A stretch of 64,000 nucleotides of DNA from Phenylobacterium sp. (GTDB taxonomy: Bacteria; Pseudomonadota; Alphaproteobacteria; Caulobacterales; Caulobacteraceae), in the NCBI GenBank assembly GCA_020401865.1, contig JADCAS010000005.1:186001-250000 (forward strand). Reading direction: 5' to 3'. This document shows, in pieces, positions 38,818-49,411 of the stretch. Under the pieces are notes generated by a model. The model saw nothing but the letters and a program-made list of their open reading frames with translations, did no database searches and was not told where the DNA came from. The translations under genes were made by a program, and so were the position numbers. How positions within the stretch are numbered: the stretch's first letter is position 1; every line of letters starts with the position of its first letter.

Positions 38818-39227
38818 CGCAGGATCCAGAAGGCGCAGAGGCCGGCGGCGAAGATCCAGTCATAGACCGCACACATGGGCGGGTACCAGGAGGGCATCGC
38901 CGTGGAGATCCGGCGGTGGTGGAGAAGATCCCACACCCCGTGCAGCGCATACGCCGCCGGGATCAGCCAGGGGCTCCAGATCAATCCCGCCAACGCAAAG
39001 GCCAGGAAGGCCAGGGCCGCCAGCCCCTCTATCGCCAGGATGTGCGCCCGGCCGTCCTGGAGCGCGAAACCGGCGTAGATCCCCGCCACCAGGCCGAGGA
39101 TGACCGCGGCGAACTGGATCGAGACCGCTTCCGGGAGGACCAGGTGAATCGGCAGGCTGAGGAGGGAGAGCACAGCGCCCGCCATGGCCGGGTGTCGGGT
39201 GAGGCCCGCCGCCAGTCTTGAGATCAT
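38814..39227 (-). CDS. Small integral membrane protein, unknown
   Basis: 137 residues from the ATG at 39227, chosen because AGGAGG stands five bases before it; an ATG at 39290 would run into lpd. It has about five membrane helices (residues about 10-35, 37-55, 64-85, 88-104 and 120-137). A histidine-rich loop, 'YALHGVWDLLHHRRISTAMP', then 'SWYPPMCAVYDWIFA', is the most distinctive part and could bind a metal. I recognise it only as a widespread uncharacterised family. It sits between lpd and a Nudix gene on the same strand. Confidence 0.7.
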   Translation of the reverse strand: MISRLAAGLTRHPAMAGAVLSLLSLPIHLVLPEAVSIQFAAVILGLVAGIYAGFALQDGRAHILAIEGLAALAFLAFALAGLIWSPWLIPAAYALHGVWDLLHHRRISTAMPSWYPPMCAVYDWIFAAGLCAFWILR

Positions 39228-39267
39228 CCGCGCCTCCTGCGCCGCAGCGCGGGCCGAAGCCCGCCCC

Positions 39268-40668
39268 TCAGACGTGCAGCGCCCTGCCAAAGGCGTCCAG
39301 CGCCGCCTCGTGCATGCCTTCGCTGATCGTCGGGTGCGGGAAGACCGTGGCGAAGAGGTCGGCCTCGGTGGCTTCCAGGGTCATGGCCAGGGCGTAGCCC
39401 TGGATCATCTCGGTGACGTCGGCGCCGATCATGTGGGCGCCGACCAGGGCGCCCGTCGCGGCGTCGAACACCGTCTTGACGAAGCCTTCGGTCTGACCCG
39501 CCGCGATGGCCTTGCCATTGGCCCGCAAGGGAAAACGGCCGACCTTGACCTCCAGGCCCCTGGCCTTCGCCTGGGCCTCGGTCAGGCCCACCGAGGCGAT
39601 CTGCGGCGAGGCGTAGGTGCAGCCCGGAATGGGCGCAGTCAGGCCGGAGGGCTTGAGGCCGGCGATGTGCTCGACGCAGTGCACGCCCTCGTGGCTGGCC
39701 TTGTGCGCCAGCCAGGGCGGGCCGGCCAGGTCGCCGACGGCCCAGAGGCCGGGAACGCCCGTGAAGCCGTGGGAATCCGTGGCGACGTGGGTCTTCTCGA
39801 TCGTCACGCCCAGGGCTTCCAGCCCCAGGCCCTCGACATTGCCGACAATGCCCACGGCGACGATGGCGACGTCGGCCTTGAGTGTCTCGGGGGCCCCGCC
39901 GGCCTCGACGGTCAGCTCCACCCCCTTGCCGCTGCGGGCGAGGCGCCGGACGGAAGCCCCGGTCCGGAAGGCGATGCCGCGGGCCTGGAAGGCCTTCTGC
40001 GCCGCCGCCGAGACCTCTTCATCCTCCACCGGCAGGATGCGCGGCAGGGCCTCGATCACTATGACTTCCGAGCCCAGGGCCCTGAAGAAGCTCGCAAATT
40101 CGATCCCGATGGCGCCGGATCCAACCACCAGGAGGGAGGTTGGAACCCGGTCCGGGACCATGGCCTCGCGGTAGGACCAGACGCGCTCGCCGTCAGGAGC
40201 CAGGCCCAGGTCCGGCAGGGTCCGCGCCCGGGCGCCCGTGGCCAGGAGGACGTTGGCGGCCTTCAGGACCTGTTCTCCCCCTGCCTTCAGGGCCACCCGG
40301 ACGAGCGGCGCCGGGGCGCCCGCCTCCAGCCGCGCCTCCCCCTCGATGACCGTGATCTTGTTCTTCTTCATCAGGAAGGCGACGCCGGCGTTCAGCTGGC
40401 CCGCCACCTTGCGGGAGCGGGCGACCACGGCGTCGAGATCAAAGCCCAGCTTCTCGGCGCGCAAGCCATAGTCTTCAAGATGTCCAAGGGTTTCAAAGGT
40501 TTCCGCCGACTTCAGCAGGGCCTTGGTGGGGATGCAGCCCCAGTTCAGGCAGATCCCGCCCAGTTTGTCGCGCTCCACGATGGCGGTCTTCAGGCCCAGC
40601 TGGGCGGCGCGGATGGCGGCCACATAGCCCCCCGGGCCGGCGCCGATGACGACAAGGTCGAAGTCCAC
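39268..40668 (-). CDS. lpdA: Dihydrolipoyl dehydrogenase (E3)
   Basis: Reoxidises dihydrolipoyl groups of the pyruvate dehydrogenase complex with NAD. The 466-residue flavoprotein has 'DLVVIGAGPGGYVAAIRAAQ' (FAD), the redox disulfide in 'GGICLNWGCIPTKALL', the NAD site 'LLVVGSGAIGIEFASFF', 'VWAVGDLAGPPWLAHKASHE' and the dimer-interface active-site His in 'FPHPTISEGMHEAAL'. It is 10 bases downstream of pdhC, completing the E1-E2-E3 set. Confidence 0.96.
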   Translation of the reverse strand: MDFDLVVIGAGPGGYVAAIRAAQLGLKTAIVERDKLGGICLNWGCIPTKALLKSAETFETLGHLEDYGLRAEKLGFDLDAVVARSRKVAGQLNAGVAFLMKKNKITVIEGEARLEAGAPAPLVRVALKAGGEQVLKAANVLLATGARARTLPDLGLAPDGERVWSYREAMVPDRVPTSLLVVGSGAIGIEFASFFRALGSEVIVIEALPRILPVEDEEVSAAAQKAFQARGIAFRTGASVRRLARSGKGVELTVEAGGAPETLKADVAIVAVGIVGNVEGLGLEALGVTIEKTHVATDSHGFTGVPGLWAVGDLAGPPWLAHKASHEGVHCVEHIAGLKPSGLTAPIPGCTYASPQIASVGLTEAQAKARGLEVKVGRFPLRANGKAIAAGQTEGFVKTVFDAATGALVGAHMIGADVTEMIQGYALAMTLEATEADLFATVFPHPTISEGMHEAALDAFGRALHV

Positions 40669-40678
40669 GGCGGCCTCC

Positions 40679-41926
40679 CTAGACGATCATGGTGACGGGC
40701 TCTTCGATCAGGGCCCGGAAGGCGGCCAGCCAGCGGGCGCCGATGGCGCCGTCGATGACCCTGTGGTCGCAGGTCAGGGTCACGGTCATGAGGGTGCGAG
40801 AGACGACCTGGCCGTCCCGGATCACCGCCCTCGCCTCGCCGGCGCCCACCGACAGGATGGCGCCCTGGGGCGGGTTGATGATCGAGCCGAACTGCCGGAT
40901 CCCGAACATGCCCAGGTTTGAGATGGAGAAGCTACCGCCCTGGAATTCCTCGGGTTTCAACTTCCGGCTGCGGGCTCGCTCGGCCAGGTTCTTGGCCTCC
41001 TGGGCGATGTCCGCGAGGCCCTTCTGCTCGGCCCTGCGGAGGATGGGCGTGATCAGCCCGCCCTCGACCGCCACGGCCATGGAGATGTCGGCGTGCCGGT
41101 GCAGGGCGATCCCCTCGGGCGTGAAGGAGGCGTTGGCCTCGGGAACCTGCTTGAGGGCCAGGGCGGCGGCCTTGATGACCAGGTCGTTGACGCTGACCTT
41201 GATCCCCCGGGCCTCCAGCAGGCCGTTGATCCGCGTCCTGGCGACCAGCAGGGCGTCGATCTCCACATCAATCGTCAGGGGGAAGTGCGGGATATCCCTC
41301 GCACTTTCGGTCAACCGGCGCGCCACCGTGCGACGCATGCCGTCGAGGGGGACCAGGGTGTAGCTGTCGTCCGGATAGCCCAGCTGGGCGAGGGTCGGGG
41401 CCGGGACCGACGTCGGCGCAGGGGCCGCAGCGGTCGCCTGGGCGGCGGGTCGCGGGGAGGCCCCGGCCGCCTCGACATCGGCGCGGATGATCCGGCCATG
41501 CGGGCCCGAGCCGGTCAGGGTCGACAGGTCCAGCCCCCGCTCAGCCGCCAGCCGGCGCGCCAGAGGCGAGGCGAAGATACGTCCGGAACCCGTTGGCAAG
41601 TCGGGCTTTTCCACCGCCGGATCGAGGCTCCGAGGCGCAGGAGCCGCGACGGGCGGGGGCGGCGCCGGCGTCGCCGCGGGAGAACCGCCCTCGCCCGACA
41701 GCCGGGCGATGGGCGTATTGACCTTCACCCCCTCGGTCCCCTCGGCGACGAGCAGGGCCTCGACGACGCCCTCGTCCACCGCCTCGACCTCCATGGTCGC
41801 CTTGTCGGTCTCGATCTCGGCGACGACATCGCCCGACCGGACGGAATCCCCAACCTTTACAAGCCACTTGGCGAGGATGCCCTCCTCCATGGTCGGGGAC
41901 AGGGCGGGCATGAGGATGTCGGTCAT
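40679..41926 (-). CDS. pdhC: Pyruvate dehydrogenase E2, dihydrolipoyl acetyltransferase
   Basis: Core of the complex; transfers acetyl groups from lipoate to CoA. The 415-residue protein has an N-terminal lipoyl domain (lipoylated Lys in '[18 protein letters not shown]', near residue 42), a Pro/Ala linker, a peripheral-subunit-binding domain ([20 protein letters not shown]) and the catalytic domain ending with the H-x-x-x-D-G motif in '[18 protein letters not shown]'. Its start overlaps the stop of the GFA-family gene inserted between it and pdhB. Confidence 0.95.
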   Translation of the reverse strand: MTDILMPALSPTMEEGILAKWLVKVGDSVRSGDVVAEIETDKATMEVEAVDEGVVEALLVAEGTEGVKVNTPIARLSGEGGSPAATPAPPPPVAAPAPRSLDPAVEKPDLPTGSGRIFASPLARRLAAERGLDLSTLTGSGPHGRIIRADVEAAGASPRPAAQATAAAPAPTSVPAPTLAQLGYPDDSYTLVPLDGMRRTVARRLTESARDIPHFPLTIDVEIDALLVARTRINGLLEARGIKVSVNDLVIKAAALALKQVPEANASFTPEGIALHRHADISMAVAVEGGLITPILRRAEQKGLADIAQEAKNLAERARSRKLKPEEFQGGSFSISNLGMFGIRQFGSIINPPQGAILSVGAGEARAVIRDGQVVSRTLMTVTLTCDHRVIDGAIGARWLAAFRALIEEPVTMIV

Positions 41927-42321
41927 GGCGCGGCCTCCCGGGACAGGTGGGCCAGGCTGGCGGCGTTGGCCTCCCAGTTGCGGCCGTCGAACTCGGTCAG
42001 GTCCATGTCCAGGGCTTCGTCCAGGCAGCGGGCGTTAACCGACCAGCCGTCCGGGTTGGAGCGCGGGCGGTAGAAGCTCTTCACCCCGCAGGTCCGGCAG
42101 AACAGGTGCCGGGCGACGCCGGAGTTGAAGGTGTATTCCACCAGCTCGCCCTCGCCCCGGACCAGGCGAAACCGGTTCTCCGGCACGATGAGGTGGATGA
42201 AACCGACCTTCGAACACATTGAACAATTGCAGGAATGGGCCTCAGGCCTCTCCGGAAGAGCGACCTCGAAGCGGACCCGGCCGCAATGGCACCCGCCGGT
42301 CTTGAAGGCCAGGGCGCTCAC
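41923..42321 (-). CDS. GFA-family zinc-binding protein inside the pdh operon
   Basis: A 132-residue protein of the family named after glutathione-dependent formaldehyde-activating enzyme. Zinc ligands are '[14 protein letters not shown]' (C-x-C), '[14 protein letters not shown]' (C-x-C-x-x-C) and '[15 protein letters not shown]' (C-x-x-C). The family often binds glutathione or acts on small electrophiles, though formaldehyde activity is unproven for most members. It overlaps pdhB by four bases and pdhC by four bases, so it must be translated with the complex. Its link with pyruvate oxidation is unknown. Confidence 0.9.
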   Translation of the reverse strand: MSALAFKTGGCHCGRVRFEVALPERPEAHSCNCSMCSKVGFIHLIVPENRFRLVRGEGELVEYTFNSGVARHLFCRTCGVKSFYRPRSNPDGWSVNARCLDEALDMDLTEFDGRNWEANAASLAHLSREAAP

Positions 42322-43673
42322 CGGTAGCAGACCTTGAGGGCCGCCTCGACGATCCGATCCACTGACGGGAGGGCGAGGGCCTCGAGATTGGCGGCGTACG
42401 GCAGGGGCGCGTCGGCCTGGGCGATCCGCAGGGGCGGGGCGTCCAGCCAGTCGAAGGCCTCGGCGGCGACGAGGGCGACGATCTCCGCCCCGACCCCCAT
42501 GGGCGCCCAGCCTTCCTCGACACTGACGATCCGGTTTGTCCGCTTGACGCTCTCCAGGATGGTGGCGTGGTCCAGGGGCCGCAGGGTCCGAAGATCCACG
42601 ACCTCCGCCTCAACCCCCTGTTTCGAAAGGGTTTCCGCCGCCTCCAGAGCCAGACCCACCATGCGCGAATGGGCGGTCAGGGTCACGTCCCGGCCTGGCC
42701 GGCGGATCAGCGCCTGACCAATCGGTACGGTCCAGTCCGGGTCGTCCGGGACCTCGAACTCCTGGCCGTAGAGCATCTCGTGCTCCAGGAAGACCACCGG
42801 ATTCGGGTCGCGGATGGCGGCCTTGAGCAGGCCCTTGGCGTCGGCGGCGTCGTAGGGCGCCACCACCTTCAGTCCGGGGACATGGGCGTACCAGGCCGAA
42901 TAGTCCTGGCTGTGCTGGGCCGCCACCCGGGCCGCCGCGCCATTGGGGCCCCTAAAAACGATGGGACAGGTGATCTGCCCGCCCGACATGTAAAGGGTCT
43001 TCGCGGCCGAATTGATAATATGATCAATGGCCTGCATGGCGAAGTTGAACGTCATGAACTCGACGACGGGCCTCAGCCCCGCCATGGCCGCCCCGACGCC
43101 GAGGCCCGCGAAGCCGTGCTCGGTGATGGGGGTGTCGATCACCCGCCGGGCGCCGAACTCCTCCAGCAGGCCCCGGCTGACCTTGTAGGCGCCCTGGTAC
43201 TGGCCGACCTCTTCGCCCATCAGGAAGACCGTCTCGTCCCGGCGCATCTCCTCGGCCATGGCGTCGCGCAGGGCGTCGCGAACGGTCGTCCGGCGTCCCG
43301 ACACCGTCCCGGCAGGGGGTGGCGAGGGGGCGCCGGAGGGCGCCACGACCGTCGCCACCACAGGGGGGGTGACCGTAGGGACGGCAGGGGGGGGTATGGG
43401 GGGGGCAACAGGGGGGGGAGACGGTGTCGCGCCAGCCCCGGCGGAGAGGCGGGCGATCGGTGTGTTGACCTTGACCTCCTCGGTCCCCTCCGGAACCAGG
43501 ATGGCCTCGATGACGCCTTCGTCGACCGCCTCGACCTCCATGGTCGCCTTGTCGGTCTCGATCTCGGCGATGACGTCGCCCGAGCGGACGGCGTCACCGG
43601 CCTTGACGTGCCACTTGGCGAGGGTCCCCTCCTCCATGGTGGGCGAGAGGGCGGGCATGAGGATGTCGGTCAT
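42318..43673 (-). CDS. pdhB: Pyruvate dehydrogenase E1 beta subunit with lipoyl domain
   Basis: The 451-residue protein has an N-terminal lipoyl domain ([20 protein letters not shown]), a proline/valine linker (about residues 80-125) and the E1 beta transketolase-like domain: '[20 protein letters not shown]', '[19 protein letters not shown]', '[20 protein letters not shown]' and '[16 protein letters not shown]'. The lipoyl-E1 beta fusion is characteristic of alphaproteobacteria. The linker is encoded by long G runs on the plus strand (43385-43430). Overlaps pdhA and the GFA gene by four bases each. Confidence 0.96.
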   Translation of the reverse strand: MTDILMPALSPTMEEGTLAKWHVKAGDAVRSGDVIAEIETDKATMEVEAVDEGVIEAILVPEGTEEVKVNTPIARLSAGAGATPSPPPVAPPIPPPAVPTVTPPVVATVVAPSGAPSPPPAGTVSGRRTTVRDALRDAMAEEMRRDETVFLMGEEVGQYQGAYKVSRGLLEEFGARRVIDTPITEHGFAGLGVGAAMAGLRPVVEFMTFNFAMQAIDHIINSAAKTLYMSGGQITCPIVFRGPNGAAARVAAQHSQDYSAWYAHVPGLKVVAPYDAADAKGLLKAAIRDPNPVVFLEHEMLYGQEFEVPDDPDWTVPIGQALIRRPGRDVTLTAHSRMVGLALEAAETLSKQGVEAEVVDLRTLRPLDHATILESVKRTNRIVSVEEGWAPMGVGAEIVALVAAEAFDWLDAPPLRIAQADAPLPYAANLEALALPSVDRIVEAALKVCYR

Positions 43674-44704
43674 CGCCCCGCCCCTACGTAGATGTCGGTG
43701 AAGAGCTCGGAGGGGTCCGGCTCGGGCGAGATCCGGGCGAACTCGGCGGCGTCGGCGACGATGGCGCGGACCTCGGCGTCGATGGCCTTGAGCGCCGCCT
43801 CGTCGGCCCAGCCCTTCTCCGTGAGCAGCTCCTGCACATGGTCGATGGGGTCGCGGTTGCGGCGCACCTCTTCGACCTCCTCGCGGGTCCGGTACTTGGC
43901 CGGGTCGCTCATGGAGTGGCCGCGATAGCGGTAGGTCTTCATCTCCAGGATGTAGGGCCCCTGCCCCGACCGGGCGTGCTCGGCGGCCCGGGCCGCGGCG
44001 TCGCGCACGGCGATCACGTCCATGCCGTCCACCTCCTCGCCGGGGATGCGGAAGGAGGCGCCGCGCCGGTACAGGTGGGTCTCGGAGGAGGACCGCTCGA
44101 TGGAGGTGCCCATGGCGTACTGGTTGTTCTCGATCACGTAGACGACCGGCAGGCTCCAGAGCTCGGCCATGTTGAAGCTCTCATAGACCTGGCCCTGGTT
44201 GGCCGCCCCGTCGCCGAAGAAGGTGAAGGAGACCCCGCCGTTCGACCGGTAGCTGTTGGCCAGGGCCAGCCCCGTGCCCAGACTGACCTGGGCGCCGACA
44301 ATGCCATGGCCGCCATAGAAGCCGGCCTCGGTGGAGAACATGTGCATGGAGCCGCCCTTGCCGCGAGAGGAGCCCCCCGCCCGGCCGGTCAGCTCGGCCA
44401 TGACCTCGCGCGGGTCCATGCCGCAGACCAGCATGTGGCCGTGATCGCGATAGCCGGTGATGACCTGGTCGCCCGGCCGGCGCACGGCCTGAATGCCGAC
44501 GGCGATGGCCTCCTGACCGATGTAGAGGTGGCAGAAGCCACCGATCAGGCCCATGCCGTAGAGCTGGCCGGCGCGCTCCTCGAAGCGGCGGATCAGCAGC
44601 ATTTCGCGGTACCAGGCCAGGAGCTGGTCGCGGGAAACGCCAGCATCCGTGGCGGCCGGGGCCGCCGGCTTCCGCGTCTTCCGTCCCGCAGCTGGACGCG
44701 CCAT
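43670..44704 (-). CDS. pdhA: Pyruvate dehydrogenase E1 alpha subunit
   Basis: Thiamine-diphosphate subunit that decarboxylates pyruvate. The 344-residue protein has '[20 protein letters not shown]', '[15 protein letters not shown]', the phosphoserine-loop region '[20 protein letters not shown]', the ThDP motif G-D-G-x-A-N-x-G as '[19 protein letters not shown]' and '[20 protein letters not shown]'. The N-terminal 25 residues are Lys/Arg/Ala rich. First gene of pdhA-pdhB-GFA-pdhC-lpd. Confidence 0.96.
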   Translation of the reverse strand: MARPAAGRKTRKPAAPAATDAGVSRDQLLAWYREMLLIRRFEERAGQLYGMGLIGGFCHLYIGQEAIAVGIQAVRRPGDQVITGYRDHGHMLVCGMDPREVMAELTGRAGGSSRGKGGSMHMFSTEAGFYGGHGIVGAQVSLGTGLALANSYRSNGGVSFTFFGDGAANQGQVYESFNMAELWSLPVVYVIENNQYAMGTSIERSSSETHLYRRGASFRIPGEEVDGMDVIAVRDAAARAAEHARSGQGPYILEMKTYRYRGHSMSDPAKYRTREEVEEVRRNRDPIDHVQELLTEKGWADEAALKAIDAEVRAIVADAAEFARISPEPDPSELFTDIYVGAGR

Positions 44705-44749
44705 TCGCTACTCCCCTGAACCGTCCGGACCGGCCGGACGAAGGGCCCC

Positions 44750-45046
44750 TCAGGACCCGTCGCGGATCACATAGTCCCTCGGATCGGCGAATCCCAGCAG
44801 CGCCCGGGCGCGCTCGTCGAGAAGATCGGCGGAAACCGACTCGTCCTTAAGCAGCCGCGCCCGCGTTTCAAGCTCCTGGCGCTGCCGGGTCAGGCTCGCC
44901 AGCTGGGCCTGACGGTCCGTGAGGGTCTGGTCGCGCTCGCCCGTCGACAGGATGCCCCGGTCCCCCGTCAGGGCGTGGAAGCCGAAATAGAGGATCAGCA
45001 GGCAGAGCGCCGCCGTCGTCCAGTAGGTGCGCAGGGTCTGTAACAC
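44750..45046 (-). CDS. FtsB/DivIC-type septum formation initiator
   Basis: A 98-residue single-pass inner-membrane protein: a short cytoplasmic start, one helix (TTAALCLLILYFGFHALTG, about residues 10-28), then a periplasmic coiled coil (RQAQLASLTRQRQELETRAR) and the 'LDERARALLGFADPRDYVI' ending found in septum initiators. It would join FtsL and FtsQ at the division site. Standing between eno and pdhA is a conserved alphaproteobacterial arrangement. Confidence 0.9.
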   Translation of the reverse strand: MLQTLRTYWTTAALCLLILYFGFHALTGDRGILSTGERDQTLTDRQAQLASLTRQRQELETRARLLKDESVSADLLDERARALLGFADPRDYVIRDGS

Positions 45047-45138
45047 CGGGTCACGCGACTCGCAGGTTGATCCGAAAGCTCACCCTGCCCTGCCCGGATT
45101 AACTTTGCGTTTCCGGGGTCAGGAAAACCGCCGTGGCG

Positions 45139-45351
45139 CCCCCTCACCCCGCTCCGCGGGGAGCTCCCCCGCAGGGGAGCAATTAGGCGCTTGTCATTCC
45201 TCCACCTCTTGAGGGGGAGGTGGACCGCGCAGCGGGCCGGAGGGGGTCAACCCCGCCTCAGCAAGCCCCCTCAGTCGGCTTCGCCGACAGCTCCCCCGCA
45301 GGGGAGCAATGGCGCCGTGGTTCCTCCACCTCTTGAGGGGGAGGTCGGCGG
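45139..45351. repeat. Fold-back intergenic repeat D (compound)
   Basis: About 1.5-2 units. It contains CCCCCTCACCCCGCTCCGCG, AGCTCCCCCGCAGGGGAGCA (twice), TTGAGGGGGAGGTGGACCGC and CCGGAGGGGGTCAACC. It separates ftsB from the 3' end of eno. The right edge runs to within a few bases of the eno stop codon. Confidence 0.85.
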
Positions 45352-45356
45352 GGGGC

Positions 45357-46751
<1,395 letters not shown>

Positions 46752-46857
46752 TCAAGTGCGGAATCCAGGCGCGAACGGCTTCCTGTGATCGGGGCTCTGG
46801 TGGTAGTCGAATGCCTCTGGGCGGACACGCGCCAAGGCGTTTTGGGAGCCGATCTAC

Positions 46858-47652
46858 ATGCAACCGGACGAAGTGCGCGAACTCAACCGCGTCGGCTGGA
46901 ATCGGCGGGTCGACGCGCAGGATATCTGGACACGTCCGGTCTCACCTGAGCGCATCCGCCGGGCCCGGGCCGGCGAATGGTCCGTCGTCCTGACCCCGAA
47001 CAAGCCGACGCCACGGGAGTGGTTTGGCGACATCGCCAGCAAGGACGTGCTTTGCCTGGCGAGCGGCGGGGGGCAGCAAGGCCCCGTGCTCGCAGCTGCG
47101 GGCGCACGGGTGGTGGTGTTTGACGCGTCTTCCTCCCAACTCTCCCGGGACGATGTCGTGGCTCAGCGCGAGGGCCTCTCCCTAACCACCGTGCAAGGCT
47201 TCATGCATGACCTCTCCGCCTTCACGGAGGCCCAATTCGACCTCATTTTCCATCCGGTCTCCAACCTCTTTTCGCCGGACATCCTGTCGGTCTGGACCGA
47301 GTGTCATCGGGTCTTGAGGCCAGGGGGGATCCTGCTGGCCGGTTTCATGAACCCCATGGTCTATGTCTTCGACACCCAGGCTGAGCCGGGCGACCACATG
47401 GTGGTGAAGTTCGCCCTGCCCTATTCCGACGTCGCGGATCGTCCGCCCGAAATGCTGCTTGAGATGATCGAACGGGACCACACGGTGGAGTTCAGCCATA
47501 CGCTGGAGGAGCAGATCGGCGGGCAACTCGCGGCGGGCTTCGTCCTGACCCACATGTTCGAGGATCGCGACTTAGAAGACCGCGAAAGCGGGCCGACCGG
47601 GCGCTCGCGGTACTTCCCGACCTGCATGGCCACCCGGGCCGTGAAAACCTAA
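46858..47652 (+). CDS. Class I SAM-dependent methyltransferase
   Basis: A 264-residue protein. The SAM-binding region is 'KDVLCLASGGGQQGPVLAAA' (motif I, G-G-G-Q), then 'ARVVVFDASSSQLSRDDVVA' (motif II Asp), 'FTEAQFDLIFHPVSNLF' and 'CHRVLRPGGILLAGFMNP' (post III). The substrate is unknown. The opening 'NRVGWNRRVDAQDIWTRPVS' is seen in a family of small-molecule methyltransferases that often appear alone. It reads away from eno. Confidence 0.88.
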   Translation: MQPDEVRELNRVGWNRRVDAQDIWTRPVSPERIRRARAGEWSVVLTPNKPTPREWFGDIASKDVLCLASGGGQQGPVLAAAGARVVVFDASSSQLSRDDVVAQREGLSLTTVQGFMHDLSAFTEAQFDLIFHPVSNLFSPDILSVWTECHRVLRPGGILLAGFMNPMVYVFDTQAEPGDHMVVKFALPYSDVADRPPEMLLEMIERDHTVEFSHTLEEQIGGQLAAGFVLTHMFEDRDLEDRESGPTGRSRYFPTCMATRAVKT

Positions 47653-47777
47653 CCCGCCCGTATAGCCCGGAATCCGGTGACAGGTCAGGTATTCGGGGGA
47701 CCCTCAGGCTTCAAGTCTCTTGCCGGGGAATTTCGAACCTGCCACCGGATCCCGGTCCAATCCGAGCCGAGCCCCCG

Positions 47778-48683
47778 ATGAGACTGCTCCTGATCCGACA
47801 TGGCCATTCGCACCACGAGGTGACCAACACTATCGCTGACCTGCGCGGCTGTCAGGGGCTAACGCCGGAAGGCCTGGCTCAGGCTCGCGCCCTCAGTGAG
47901 CGGGTGCGTCGTGGGCCTGACGCTGCTGAATGGCCCATCCTGCTGTCCAGCCCAGTGCCCCGGCCCACCAAACCCGCGAGGTGGGGAAATTTGGTCCAGC
48001 ATTTCCACTACAGGCTGATTGTGCCAAATTGACCTCGAAGGGCAGGCCACTTGGGGAATGTCGGTCAACACTGAGGAACCTTTGAGATGATTAAATTTGG
48101 ATACACGATCGCCTATGTCGAAAACGTGGATGCCGAGTTGACGTTTTTCGAGAAATCGTTCGGACTGAACAGACGCTTTGTTGATCCGAGTGGCGACTAT
48201 GGTGAATTGGACACTGGTGACACGGTTCTGGCATTTGCAAATCACGAGCTAGGCAAGTCCAATTTTCCCGCCGGTTATGCCAAGGGCAGCCCCGATCAGC
48301 CCATGGGCGTCGAGATTGCAATGGTAACGGATGACGTGGCTACGGCACACCAGTCGGCTCTGAACAATGGCGGCAATGAATTGTGTGGCCCTGTCGAGAA
48401 GCCATGGGGCCAAACGGTATCCTACATCTCGTCGCCGTCTGGTGTGCTCTTGGAGATCTGTACGCCCGTCAGCATGGAGTGATGCAGACCGCACAACGCC
48501 GGGCGCAACGTGCTTGCCGTCACCCATGCCGGCTTCATCGTCACGGCGTTTTTGAAGCTCCTCGCTATCACAGCTTGGGATCGCGCCTGGCTGGATCCGT
48601 CCAACACCGGGATCACCGAATGGCGGTTCGACGACGCCCGTTGGCGCCTCGGGCGCTACAATGACACCAGCCACCTAGGCTAG
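47778..48683 (+). pseudogene. Histidine phosphatase (phosphoglycerate mutase-like), interrupted
   Basis: The 5' part (from ATG 47778) reads 'MRLLLIRHGHSHHEVTNTIA', including the R-H-G catalytic motif, and runs to about 47960 (WPILLSSPVPRP) before the frame is lost. After a segment of about 500 bases with a complete VOC gene, the 3' part resumes near 48498: 'NVLAVTHAGFIVTAFLKLLA' (the second catalytic His) to a TAG at 48681-48683. About 100 residues of the middle are missing. The gene can no longer make an active enzyme. Confidence 0.8.
48087..48482 (+). CDS. VOC-family (glyoxalase/bleomycin-resistance fold) protein
   Basis: A 131-residue single vicinal-oxygen-chelate protein with two beta-alpha-beta-beta-beta modules: 'FGYTIAYVENVDAELTFFEK' opens the first, and 'VEIAMVTDDVATAHQSALNN' with 'GQTVSYISSPSGVLLEICTP' forms the second, ending with the usual metal-ligand Glu. 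The substrate is unknown. Base composition is clearly less GC-rich than every neighbour, and it lies inside a broken phosphatase gene, so it was probably acquired recently. It could confer resistance or detoxify small molecules. Confidence 0.88.
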   Translation: MIKFGYTIAYVENVDAELTFFEKSFGLNRRFVDPSGDYGELDTGDTVLAFANHELGKSNFPAGYAKGSPDQPMGVEIAMVTDDVATAHQSALNNGGNELCGPVEKPWGQTVSYISSPSGVLLEICTPVSME

Positions 48684-49216
48684 CTCACCCTGAACACGCC
48701 GTCGCTCAGGAAACCGATGTAGCTGTCCAGGCTCCATCGGTGGTTGTCGATCATTTCCGGAAGGTCGTTGAGGGCGAACCAACGCAGCGCCGTGGTCTCT
48801 GCGGCGATCCTGGACATGTCGACGCCGCCCAGCGCCTCGTCCTCCAGCTCGACCTCGAACAGCAGGGAGTAACAGTGCAGCACGTCGCCATTGGGGTAGC
48901 GGACGATCTCGCGCACCGGATCGGAGGAGAAGCCGAAGCATCGCCAGGCGGCGACCCTCAGGTCGGTTTCCTCGAAGACCTCCCGGCGCAGGCAGTCGAG
49001 GATCGACTCCCCGATCAAAGGAGAGCCTGCCGGCAGGGCCCAGACGCCGAAGTCACGGCGGCGATGCAGGAGGACCTCCTCCGCGCCGCTGCGGCGGCGG
49101 ATGACCGCCCGGGCGCCAGGCGATGCGATCAGGTTGTTCCCCACGAGCGCGCGCATCTGCGGCACATAGGCGTGACCTCGGTCGATGATTTCCGACCCTG
49201 CAATGGCGATCTTCAT
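48680..49216 (-). CDS. Nudix hydrolase
   Basis: A 178-residue protein with a slightly variant Nudix box: 'LPAGSPLIGESILDCLRREV' followed by FEETD, so the usual E-x-G ending is E-T-D. Other parts are 'AVIRRRSGAEEVLLHRRRDF' and 'GDVLHCYSLLFEVELEDEAL'. The substrate is unknown. A very strong hairpin stands 29 bases upstream of its ATG, and its TAG overlaps the stop of the split phosphatase on the other strand. Confidence 0.85.
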   Translation of the reverse strand: MKIAIAGSEIIDRGHAYVPQMRALVGNNLIASPGARAVIRRRSGAEEVLLHRRRDFGVWALPAGSPLIGESILDCLRREVFEETDLRVAAWRCFGFSSDPVREIVRYPNGDVLHCYSLLFEVELEDEALGGVDMSRIAAETTALRWFALNDLPEMIDNHRWSLDSYIGFLSDGVFRVS

Positions 49217-49244
49217 GCGGACTGCCTCCCTGGGGCCCTCACGG

Positions 49245-49271
49245 GGCCCTGCAGCCTGACACTGCAGGGCC
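49245..49271. promoter_or_regulatory. Strong hairpin upstream of the Nudix gene
   Basis: Perfect 10-bp inverted repeat: GGCCCTGCAG (49245-49254) and its complement CTGCAGGGCC (49262-49271), with a 7-base loop. GGGGCCC also occurs twice at 49232-49248. It begins 29 bases upstream of the Nudix start at 49216, in the probable 5' leader. There is no T-tract on either side, so an operator, an mRNA structure or a processing site is more likely than a terminator. Confidence 0.45.
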
Positions 49272-49411
49272 GGCGATGCCAGCGACGAACATGGTCAGCA
49301 CGCCCGTCTTCGCGCGTGTCCTGAACACCCGACAGTCGGTTACGGCGCTACTCCGCGACCTCTGGGCGGAACAAGCCGCTCATCGCCAAGCTCCCGCAGG
49401 CTGCATGTCAC
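49272..49411. other. Short stretch with no gene seen
   Basis: No reading frame with recognisable motifs. It separates the Nudix leader from the 3' end of the orphan secreted protein gene. Confidence 0.4.

Noticed and set aside
47975-48040. A defined IS terminus at the left edge of the VOC cassette
   Set aside because: The sequence looks like an IS end, but no matching second end could be found near 48490, so no element is annotated.
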